A DNA stretch of 64,000 nucleotides, taken from NCBI GenBank assembly GCA_965203135.1, contig CBDBBO010000001.1, positions 434,001 to 498,000 of the forward strand, written 5' to 3'. Under the pieces are notes generated by a model. The model searched no databases, had not been told where the DNA came from, and saw nothing but the letters and a program-made list of their open reading frames with translations. This stretch comes from CATOSD01 sp965203135 (lineage in GTDB: Bacteria; Chloroflexota; Dehalococcoidia; Lucifugimonadales; CATOSD01). This document shows, piece after piece, positions 41,935 through 49,359 of the stretch. Both the position numbers and the translations under genes were made by a program. Every line of letters starts with the position of its first letter. The stretch's first letter is position 1.

Positions 41935-43175
41935 CCGTCGATTCCCGGTACCGGAAAGCGCGACGCTAGCTCCAGCGCCTCGTCCCGCACCTCGCGCTCG
42001 ACAGCCTCGTCGCCCACGTTGGACAGCGCGCGCAGTATCAGCCGGGCCACGTGCTCGGTGTCGGACACGCCGAATCCCCTGCTGCTGATCGCCGGCGTGC
42101 CCAGCCTCAGCCCGCTCGCCACGCGCGGGGGCCTGGGGTCGTAGGGAATGGCGTTACGATTGACCACGACGTTGACCCTGCCCAACGCCTCCTCCGCCTC
42201 CCGCCCAGTCAATCCCAGCGGCGTAACGTCGACGAGCACCATGTGGTTGTCGGTGCCGTTCGCCACCAGGCGCATACCACCATCCCCCAGCACTCCCGCG
42301 AGAGCAGAGGCATTGGCCCTGATCGATCGCTGGTAGTCGGCGAACTCAGGCGTCATCGCCTCGCCGAAAGCCACCGCCTTCGCGGCTATCGCGTGCTGCA
42401 TCGGCCCGCCCTGAGCGTTCGGAAACACGGCGCGATCGACATTCCGCGCGTGTTCCCCGGACGTGAGCACCAGGCCGCCCCGCGGTCCTCGCAGCGTCTT
42501 ATGCGTCGTTGACGTCACCAGGTCGGCGTCCGGCAGCGGCGACGGATGCTCACCGGCGGCAATCAGACCGGCGATGTGCGCCATGTCGACCATCAGCAGC
42601 GCGTCGACCTCGTCGGCGATCTCCCGGAATCTCGAGAAGTCAATCGCCCTGGGGTAGGCCGTCGCGCCCGCCACTATCAGCTTGGGGCGGTGCTCCCTGG
42701 CGACACGCTCCGCCTCGTCGAAGTCGATGGTCTCAAGCTCGCGGTCCACGCCGTACGAGACAAAGTTGTACAGCTTGGCGGAAAAGTTGACCGGGCTGCC
42801 GTGCGTCAGGTGTCCGCCGTGGTCCAGGCTCATGCCCATCACCGTGTCGCCCGGGGAGAGCGTCGAGAAGTACGCGGCCATGTTGGCCTGCGCGCCGCTG
42901 TGCGGCTGAACGTTGGCGTGGTCCGCGGCAAACAGCTGCTTCGCCCTGTCGATAGCCAGGCGTTCCACCACGTCAACCCATTCGCAGCCGGCGTAGTAGC
43001 GCCGCCCGGGGTAGCCCTCGGCGTACTTGTTGGTGAACACCGACCCCTGCGCCTCCAGGACGGCGGCGCTGGCGTAGTTCTCCGAAGCGATCAGGTTGAT
43101 GACCTCGCGTTGTCGGCGCTGCTCGTTGCACAGCGCCTCGGCGACTTGCGGGTCCTGGGATGCTATGGTGCTCAT
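41931..43175 (-). CDS. glyA: serine hydroxymethyltransferase
   Basis: Interconverts serine and glycine with tetrahydrofolate. 414 residues, standard. PLP Lys in VTSTTHKTLRGPRGG near residue 226; other marks are NLIASENYAS, QPHSGAQAN, ATAYPRAIDF and MVDMAHIAGL. The protein is complete. Confidence 0.97.
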   Translation of the reverse strand: MSTIASQDPQVAEALCNEQRRQREVINLIASENYASAAVLEAQGSVFTNKYAEGYPGRRYYAGCEWVDVVERLAIDRAKQLFAADHANVQPHSGAQANMAAYFSTLSPGDTVMGMSLDHGGHLTHGSPVNFSAKLYNFVSYGVDRELETIDFDEAERVAREHRPKLIVAGATAYPRAIDFSRFREIADEVDALLMVDMAHIAGLIAAGEHPSPLPDADLVTSTTHKTLRGPRGGLVLTSGEHARNVDRAVFPNAQGGPMQHAIAAKAVAFGEAMTPEFADYQRSIRANASALAGVLGDGGMRLVANGTDNHMVLVDVTPLGLTGREAEEALGRVNVVVNRNAIPYDPRPPRVASGLRLGTPAISSRGFGVSDTEHVARLILRALSNVGDEAVEREVRDEALELASRFPVPGIDG

Positions 43176-43218
43176 GTACCCCTTCTGCTGACTTTGAAAC
43201 GCGGATGCCTGGTCATGA

Positions 43219-43812
43219 TCAGGCGAGCTCAGGCTCGATTACGCCGTAGTCACCGTCGCTGCGCCGGTAGACTACGTTGTACTCGCCGCTGGCGTTGTTG
43301 TAGAACAGGAAGAAGTCGTGGCTCAGCAGCTCCATCTGCATCGCGGCGTCCTCCACCGACATCGGCTTCATCGCGAAGCGCTTGGTGCGCACCACCCTGC
43401 CAAGCTGCTCGAAAAGCTCCTCGTCCTCCTCGTCGACAGCGTCCAGCACCTCCGTGGCGACCGCGGCCTCCGCCTCCGACGCCGCCCGTCCCGCCGCCTT
43501 GCGAGCCTGCGCGCTCCTGTAGACGCGGCCCTTGAACCGGCGAATCTGGCGATCTATCACGTCCGCGACGGAGTCAACCGCCGCGAACAGGTTCACGCCG
43601 CTCTCCTGGCCGCGCAGCGTCGAGCCGCCGGCCGTAACCGTCATCTGGACGATGATCTTGTCGGCCTGTGCTCGCGCGCTCGTGCGGGAGACCTCTATCT
43701 TGGCGTCGGTCATTTGGCGCAGGTGGCGCTGCAGCCGATCGAACTTCTTGCGAATGTAAGCGTGGGCTTCGGGATTCAGCTCCACGTTCCTCGAGTTAAC
43801 CTGAATTTCCAT
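43219..43812 (-). CDS. hpf: long-form ribosome hibernation promoting factor
   Basis: 197 residues from ATG 43812 (the frame further upstream lacks similarity). The N-terminal domain MEIQVNSRNVELNPEAHAYI, and ADKIIVQMTVTAGGSTLRGQ is the S30AE/HPF fold that blocks the ribosome A and P sites; a charged linker follows; the C-terminal domain VVRTKRFAMKPMSVEDAAMQ mediates 100S dimers. Long HPF is typical of non-gammaproteobacteria. Promoter at 43863-43892. Confidence 0.93.
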   Translation of the reverse strand: MEIQVNSRNVELNPEAHAYIRKKFDRLQRHLRQMTDAKIEVSRTSARAQADKIIVQMTVTAGGSTLRGQESGVNLFAAVDSVADVIDRQIRRFKGRVYRSAQARKAAGRAASEAEAAVATEVLDAVDEEDEELFEQLGRVVRTKRFAMKPMSVEDAAMQMELLSHDFFLFYNNASGEYNVVYRRSDGDYGVIEPELA

Positions 43813-43862
43813 AGCGGTTGCCCCCGGCCCGAATGTAGTCTCGGCAATGAGTACGTCTAACC

Positions 43863-43892
43863 ATTCTATTGGTTTCGCCAAAACTGTTTCAA
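43863..43892 (-). promoter_or_regulatory. promoter of hpf
   Basis: Minus strand TTGAAA, 18 bp, TAGAAT, about 50 bp before the ATG. Confidence 0.55.
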
Positions 43893-43951
43893 GACGTTGA
43901 CTGAGACATCCGCTGGAACGATGGACTGTTTCGTGCTCGAGCGCGTCGACC

Positions 43952-44623
43952 CTAAGCGAGTTCGAAGGTCTTCACCCACACCCCCGGCGAGCCTGGCGCG
44001 TGCTGCATCGTCTGCTGCCAACGCTCGTTGTCGGGATGAATGGCGCGCTGGCGCAGCCACTCCGGGTCCTGGGACAGGTCGGGGCGTTCGAGTTCGTACA
44101 CCGTGGCGTACTTCGGCTCCCCGACCACCGCGCGATACCTACGGCCGCGTATGCAGCCGGGCACCTTCATGTAGTTGGGGACGTAAACGGTGTTGTACCA
44201 CTCGTTCCACTCGTCCTCCAGTTCCGGCGGCACCGTCATGCGACCGATCTGGAGCGCGGGAGCCATGCCGCTGGCAGCGGCGTCGGCGGCAACCTCGGAC
44301 GGGAATATCTGCTCGTAGGTGTTGCGTATGTACGTGGTCGCGACCACCTGGGGCTCGGCGCGCAGCGTCCACTCCGTGGGGTTGGACCGAACGCGGTTGT
44401 ACTCGTCCGAGTCGAGCACGTCGATGTTCTCCACCTCGTAGACGGCCAGGTGCTTCGGCGCGCCCGGCGTCACCGTCTCGTAGCGCGCCGCGCTCAGAAA
44501 GCCCGGCACGGCCAGCCGTTCGGCAAGGTGCTCCTCGTTGTACCAGCGGTTGAAGTCGTCTTCCTTGTCTGCGGGCACGTCGCACCACACCATAAGCAGC
44601 GCGGAGCCTTTTCTGTCGGTCAT
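43952..44623 (-). CDS. tandem dimeric alpha-beta barrel (DABB) protein
   Basis: 223 residues with two ferredoxin-like halves. Each begins with a strand and WYNEEHLAERLAVPGFLSAA (first) or WYNTVYVPNYMKVPGCIRG (second), the pattern of EthD/DUF4286-like barrels, followed by YEVENIDVL and YELERPDLSQ. Members include monooxygenases, decarboxylases and stress proteins; the substrate is unknown. No operon partner. Confidence 0.8.
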   Translation of the reverse strand: MTDRKGSALLMVWCDVPADKEDDFNRWYNEEHLAERLAVPGFLSAARYETVTPGAPKHLAVYEVENIDVLDSDEYNRVRSNPTEWTLRAEPQVVATTYIRNTYEQIFPSEVAADAAASGMAPALQIGRMTVPPELEDEWNEWYNTVYVPNYMKVPGCIRGRRYRAVVGEPKYATVYELERPDLSQDPEWLRQRAIHPDNERWQQTMQHAPGSPGVWVKTFELA

Positions 44624-44683
44624 GTTGGCCTCCTGTTCAGTTCTATGCGGTCGTTCGAGGCACGTGGGCTATGAGCGTGCGGC

Positions 44684-47482
44684 CTACTTGCCGACCCCAC
44701 CCTTTGAGTGCTTCTCCAGAATGGGCCCGACGTCCTTGGGGTTGTAGGAAACGTCGGCAGACCAGCGCCCGAAGCCCCCGTGCTGGTTGACGGCCCGGAC
44801 CCACTGCTCCAGCGCGCGGCGCTTGGTCTGGCTCTGTTCGTCGGGTTGGCCCTTCGTCTCCAGGACGAGCATTTCGCCAGTCTTCAGCCGGATTATGAAG
44901 TCAGGACGGTACTTCCGGACCACGCCCCGATAGACGTAGAGCACCTCGAAACCCAGGTGGTCGTTCTTCACCCAGGCCGCGACAAGCGGATTGCGGTCAA
45001 GCTCGAACGCCTCCGAAGCCTCCCACGTGCTATCGTAGACGCACATGTTGATATGGCTGCGAGCCGCCACATAACACGGCTTGCTCGTGTACCAGGTCGC
45101 CATGTTCGCGGTAGAGCGAATCGGATGGTCCCGGTCGAACACCGGCTCGAGCCGCTCGGTGTTCTCGTGGCGTACCACATCCGTAACGTGCTGTACTACC
45201 TTCGTCATGTTGAGCGTGATGATTAGACGCCGGGCGAGGTCGTCTTGATAGAACAGCGGAGGCGTCATATGCAGCCTGTCCGAAGTGACGAATTGCTCGA
45301 CCAGCTTGACGAGCTGGGAGATAAGCGATGCGCGGCTGCCCGACCAGAGAGGCCGCATCTGATCGCAAATATCGCGCGCCGCCTCAAAGGCTATCCGTTG
45401 CATTCGGTACTCGCGAGCCAACGGTTCCAAGTCGATGGTGGTCAGATTGGTCACGTCGGGCTTACCGTCGACTATCTGACCGAGTTCGGCCAGTTGAACC
45501 GTTTCGGCAGCGTTGAGCTCCAGTGGCTCGACATGTTCCCAATCGATAGAAAGGCGCGGCCGGTAAACATGCTCGATGCGAACGATGTTTGGCCACTTGA
45601 TTTCAAATGCGGCCTTTTCGGCCACCGGCTCGATGGGCGTCCTTACCGCGGTTGGTTTCGGGACTGTGCGTTCGTCAGACTCGTGGGGCAGGAACGTGAA
45701 CGGCACCCCGAAGATGTTGACGTACTCGGGCTTGAACTTGCCGGACTTCTCGTCGACGCGATATTCGGTCCGCCTGAGACCGCGCCCAACAACCTGCTCG
45801 CAAAGCAGTTGGCTGGTGAACGCCCGCAGCCCCATGATGTGGGTTACGGTCTTGGCGTCCCAGCCCTCGGAGAGCATCCCGACCGAGATGACGTTCTGGA
45901 CCTGTTCGCCGGGCTGTCCTTTCTTGCCGATGGTATCGACGATTAACCTGAGCCGTTCGGCCCTCTCGGCCGCAGTCAACTTTCTGCCGATTTCGTCATC
46001 GCCATTCGATACTATTTGGGCTATCGGTTCCTCGGACTCCTCGGCGCGCTTGAGAACTCGGGAGTCGATGTGCAGGGTGCGTTCATCGTCGCAGAGCTCG
46101 TCTATCAGGATTCTCTTGGTATCGAAAGCGTGCTTCACCCGCGCCGCGGTCTCGGTACGATTCGCCACGGTTATCAGCACTGGTGGCGTATCGGCATTTC
46201 GCCACTCTCTGGCGGTCTCTCTCCAGTCGTAACCGAGAAGGTAATAGCCGTTGATTACCAGGTCCGGTAGCGGATCGGTGGGCTTGGCCCCCCGTTGGTT
46301 AAGGTCGTCCCTCACCTCAGGATCATTGTAGATGTGGTACAGGCGCGACATGTAGGTCTTGGTGTCTACCGGGGTGTCATCGCGGACCACCACGCGGGGT
46401 GTCTTCACCAGACCAGACTCAATGGCGTCGTTCAGGCCGAAGTCGCTCACAATCCAGTCGAACAGCGCCTCGTCCGAGCTCGTCTTACCCGATGGAGCGA
46501 ACGGCGTCGCCGAGAAGTCGTAGCAGGTCAGTATGCCGCGCGCCCGGTGAATGCGGTCCAGCCCACCGATCCACTTTGTCGCCTCGTCGATGTCGGCCTT
46601 GGCGACGCCTTTCACCTTGGACTCGGCCGGAACGCGCCAGGCGTGGTGCGCCTCGTCGTTGATGACGAGCAGGTTTCGGTTGCTCGTCATGTCGCCCAGC
46701 ACGTCGCGCACATAGGCCTCGTCGCTCTTGGCTCCGCGCTTGTCCACGCTCCGCTTCTTGGCGATCTGCTCGTCGGTCTCCCAATTGAGGACGTGCCAGT
46801 TGCGGACGATAACCTTCCCCTGGCGCAGCTTGTCCAGAAGAGACGAGGGTACAATCCGAAATGCCTCGTAGTAGTTCTCGGGGTGTGTCGGCTCCAGAAC
46901 GGCGAGACGACTTCTCACGGTCAGACCGGGGGCGACCACAAGCACGTTCTTAGAGAACCGCGTGTCCTGTGGGTGGACGGCCTTGTTCAGAATGTGCCAG
47001 GCGATCACCATCGCCATGACCACCGTCTTACCCGTGCCAGTCGCCATCTTGGAGCACAGCCGGCGGAACAGCCCACCGTCGCCTGGGATATCTATGCCCA
47101 CCTTCCCGCTGGGCGGCGCTTCGGCCAGCCATATCAGCGTCTCGGCCGCCTCGAGCTGGCAAAAGAAGAACCGGCGATTCTCGAACTCCTCCTCGTCCGT
47201 CCAGTACTCCAGCAGCCGCTTGGTGATCGAGGTGACACCGGGATAGCCTGCATCACGCCACGCCTTCACTCGTGGCCGAATCTTGTTGACCAACGGGATT
47301 TCAACAAACACACCCGGATCGTCGAAGGTCTTGGAATTTCCTGACGCTATCAAGTAGCCCGCTGGCCGACGGCCCGGCTCCCGCCGGAACATTCGCGTCT
47401 CCCGGACGTAGCGCCAATACTCCTTTGGCTCCACATACGGCTTGTTGATGATGAGCCGGTCGATGGTAGACTGTTCCGTCAT
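44684..47482 (-). CDS. restriction endonuclease, type III Res-like helicase-nuclease
   Basis: 932 residues. DEAD/DEAH helicase core with ATGTGKT (147-153) and NDEAHH (275-280), and later motif VVGRGLRR. A PD-ExK nuclease seems to close the protein: RKYRPDFIIRLKTGEMLVLE followed by TKG near residue 890. The overall pattern fits the BPTD_3080 family of restriction subunits, which pair with a beta-class methyltransferase rather than a classical Mod. ATP-driven translocation and cleavage of unmodified DNA is expected. Last gene of a four-gene operon; overlaps the PIN-type gene by 4 bp. Partner methyltransferase is at 49360-51978. Confidence 0.9.
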   Translation of the reverse strand: MTEQSTIDRLIINKPYVEPKEYWRYVRETRMFRREPGRRPAGYLIASGNSKTFDDPGVFVEIPLVNKIRPRVKAWRDAGYPGVTSITKRLLEYWTDEEEFENRRFFFCQLEAAETLIWLAEAPPSGKVGIDIPGDGGLFRRLCSKMATGTGKTVVMAMVIAWHILNKAVHPQDTRFSKNVLVVAPGLTVRSRLAVLEPTHPENYYEAFRIVPSSLLDKLRQGKVIVRNWHVLNWETDEQIAKKRSVDKRGAKSDEAYVRDVLGDMTSNRNLLVINDEAHHAWRVPAESKVKGVAKADIDEATKWIGGLDRIHRARGILTCYDFSATPFAPSGKTSSDEALFDWIVSDFGLNDAIESGLVKTPRVVVRDDTPVDTKTYMSRLYHIYNDPEVRDDLNQRGAKPTDPLPDLVINGYYLLGYDWRETAREWRNADTPPVLITVANRTETAARVKHAFDTKRILIDELCDDERTLHIDSRVLKRAEESEEPIAQIVSNGDDEIGRKLTAAERAERLRLIVDTIGKKGQPGEQVQNVISVGMLSEGWDAKTVTHIMGLRAFTSQLLCEQVVGRGLRRTEYRVDEKSGKFKPEYVNIFGVPFTFLPHESDERTVPKPTAVRTPIEPVAEKAAFEIKWPNIVRIEHVYRPRLSIDWEHVEPLELNAAETVQLAELGQIVDGKPDVTNLTTIDLEPLAREYRMQRIAFEAARDICDQMRPLWSGSRASLISQLVKLVEQFVTSDRLHMTPPLFYQDDLARRLIITLNMTKVVQHVTDVVRHENTERLEPVFDRDHPIRSTANMATWYTSKPCYVAARSHINMCVYDSTWEASEAFELDRNPLVAAWVKNDHLGFEVLYVYRGVVRKYRPDFIIRLKTGEMLVLETKGQPDEQSQTKRRALEQWVRAVNQHGGFGRWSADVSYNPKDVGPILEKHSKGGVGK

Positions 47483-48015
47483 TCGGCCAGTACCTTTTCG
47501 CTCGCTTCCAGTGAGGTCAATACATCGCCGCCGTTAGGGCGATGACGTCTCGTCTCTCGCAAAAGTCTTTGGCGTCTAGAGCTAGTCTCTCTCACAGGGC
47601 CATCAACAATGTGCATGAGGTCATTGCTTATCAGCAACTTGCCGGCCTTAAACGCGACGTAAACGAAGATTCGGTCAACGTTTTCTGACGGTTCGATCAC
47701 AACACGTCTGATTGCAGCCATGAGCCTGTCGCTAAAGTCCAACGGTATTTCTATACGGGAAGCAGAAAGCATCCAATAACGCAAAACGTAGATTTCGTTT
47801 CTCGTATCGTCACTTGCTCGAATCCTGGACCCTATCTGAATGTTGTACTCCCCTGCAATCCGCCCCCTGTCGTCGACGATTAGCTCAATACCTAGTTGCT
47901 GAAAGTCTTCAAGCAATCTGTCTATGTGAGAGTTTGTATTCCAACAAGAATCAAACAGATGAAGGAATACGTTGGTGTCTATCGCCACCGCATCCCCGAA
48001 TGGGGCGCTGGTCAT
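47479..48015 (-). CDS. PIN-type nuclease inserted in the RM operon
   Basis: 178 residues. D13 in VAIDTNVFLHLFD, E56 in GRIAGEYN, D114 in SENVDRIFVYVAFKAG and D132 in LLISNDLMHI form a PIN active site, so RNA cleavage is the expected activity. Not a classic VapC (longer, different middle) and no antitoxin gene is next to it; its neighbour instead is an AAA ATPase. Overlaps both the ATPase gene (ATGA, 48012-48015) and the restriction gene (ATGA, 47479-47482), so all three are translationally coupled. Confidence 0.82.
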   Translation of the reverse strand: MTSAPFGDAVAIDTNVFLHLFDSCWNTNSHIDRLLEDFQQLGIELIVDDRGRIAGEYNIQIGSRIRASDDTRNEIYVLRYWMLSASRIEIPLDFSDRLMAAIRRVVIEPSENVDRIFVYVAFKAGKLLISNDLMHIVDGPVRETSSRRQRLLRETRRHRPNGGDVLTSLEASEKVLAE

Positions 48016-49349
48016 GCCCGAGCTCCTAGCCGCAAACCCTCAATCACATCCGCTCCAAAGAACTCCATCGGCAGACCTTGTTGCATGGAGCCGTCTTCGT
48101 TGATGTCGAGGTTCTTCACGATGGGCATGTTGTTGTTCTCTTCGTCGAACGTGAAGTATGCCACGGAAACATCCTCGTGAGAAAGTTCACCTTTCGCAAT
48201 CAGACGGCGCAGCCTTAACAGGATGTTGGCGCTGTGAGTCTCGATAATCGAGCCTACCTTGCGTTGCTTCCACAAGTCCGCAAAGTAGCTGCCCAACTCA
48301 AGCTGCGCCGTAGGGTGTAGCTGGGCTTCGGGCTGCTCCACCATCATCGACGTGTTGGGGGCCATTATCGCGCCCTGAACTAGCACCGGCAGACATTGGC
48401 TTACTCCGAATCCAAAGTCTGCCAATAGCACGTAGGCACCTGTCGTTAGATTCCTCCCGAAGGCTTGACTTATGTTCATTGTGGAAGTCTTGAACGTCAC
48501 GCCCTCTAGTCCGGCTACGCTCTGGAGGTGAGGCATGATGAATTCATAACTATCCCTGTCTTCATCAATGAGTTGCTGCAAATGGGGAAGGGCATGCTGT
48601 CCTCTCTGTCCTACGTAGTTGCGAGGCGGGAAGGATACCTGAATCACCCTTTGCGACTCATCCCTGACTGCAGAGAGATGGCGAAGCGAGTGGAGTTCAT
48701 GGCTTAATGTGCCCCAAAGTTCAATGTCCACGAAGTATCGACCGAAGAGCTTGGATCGGGCATCGATTTCCTTGTTGAATCTAGCGACCTCGTCCTTCAT
48801 CTTTTCGGGAGGCACCGAAGAGTCGGGCATCTCAAGCTCTTCCGAAATCCAGTCAGGTGTATCAGGCCTGTTAAGAAAAACCGAATCATCTAGAATCTTG
48901 GCATTTGTTGCAAACAAACTCTCCCCAGAAGAGGCTACGATGGAGCGGGCGCTGTCCCCTAGTGTGGCACGTTTGCTATAGGAGACACTGGCACTAGTCA
49001 CATACGCCAGTTCTGTGTTCGCTTCTTCTTTACGAATCCCTAACGCCGCCAGCGTTTCATCCTCTAGTTCGTTTGCTGGGCTCATAGCAGTCACCCGAAA
49101 GACTAGATTCCTCTTCCGAGTTAATGTGTTCTTAAGACCCGCGAAAGCACCAAGATGAACGGAGTCGCCTTCTGGAGTGAGGAACTGGGAGCTTCCAGGA
49201 GTAACGGATTGCTTCAACATGAGGAGGAACTTTAGTACTGACGACTTCCCCGAGCTGTTGCGCCCAATCAGTATAGTGATTGGCCGAAAGCGCACGGTCA
49301 CTTGGTCGTCGAAGATGCGGAAGTTGGTTAGCTTCAACTCCGTCAGCAT
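48012..49349 (-). CDS. AAA ATPase of the DUF3696/OLD-like group
   Basis: 445 residues. Walker A GRNSSGKSS (29-37); the ABC-type signature region VSQCLPVLVQGAI; Walker B VEQPEAQLHP; and IETHSANILLRLRRLI, the DUF3696 pattern. A long insertion between Walker A and the signature is presumably coiled coil. Related ATPases act as sensors in PARIS, Septu and Gabija-type defences together with a nuclease partner. Here the partner is the PIN-type protein whose gene overlaps this one by 4 bp. ATG 49349 is 10 bp after the methyltransferase stop. Confidence 0.87.
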   Translation of the reverse strand: MLTELKLTNFRIFDDQVTVRFRPITILIGRNSSGKSSVLKFLLMLKQSVTPGSSQFLTPEGDSVHLGAFAGLKNTLTRKRNLVFRVTAMSPANELEDETLAALGIRKEEANTELAYVTSASVSYSKRATLGDSARSIVASSGESLFATNAKILDDSVFLNRPDTPDWISEELEMPDSSVPPEKMKDEVARFNKEIDARSKLFGRYFVDIELWGTLSHELHSLRHLSAVRDESQRVIQVSFPPRNYVGQRGQHALPHLQQLIDEDRDSYEFIMPHLQSVAGLEGVTFKTSTMNISQAFGRNLTTGAYVLLADFGFGVSQCLPVLVQGAIMAPNTSMMVEQPEAQLHPTAQLELGSYFADLWKQRKVGSIIETHSANILLRLRRLIAKGELSHEDVSVAYFTFDEENNNMPIVKNLDINEDGSMQQGLPMEFFGADVIEGLRLGARA

Positions 49350-49359
49350 GGCAAGAACC

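Noticed and set aside
47479..48015. VapC toxin with a missing antitoxin
   Set aside because: Length, middle region and coupling to an ATPase and RM genes differ from VapBC; treated as part of the defence operon.
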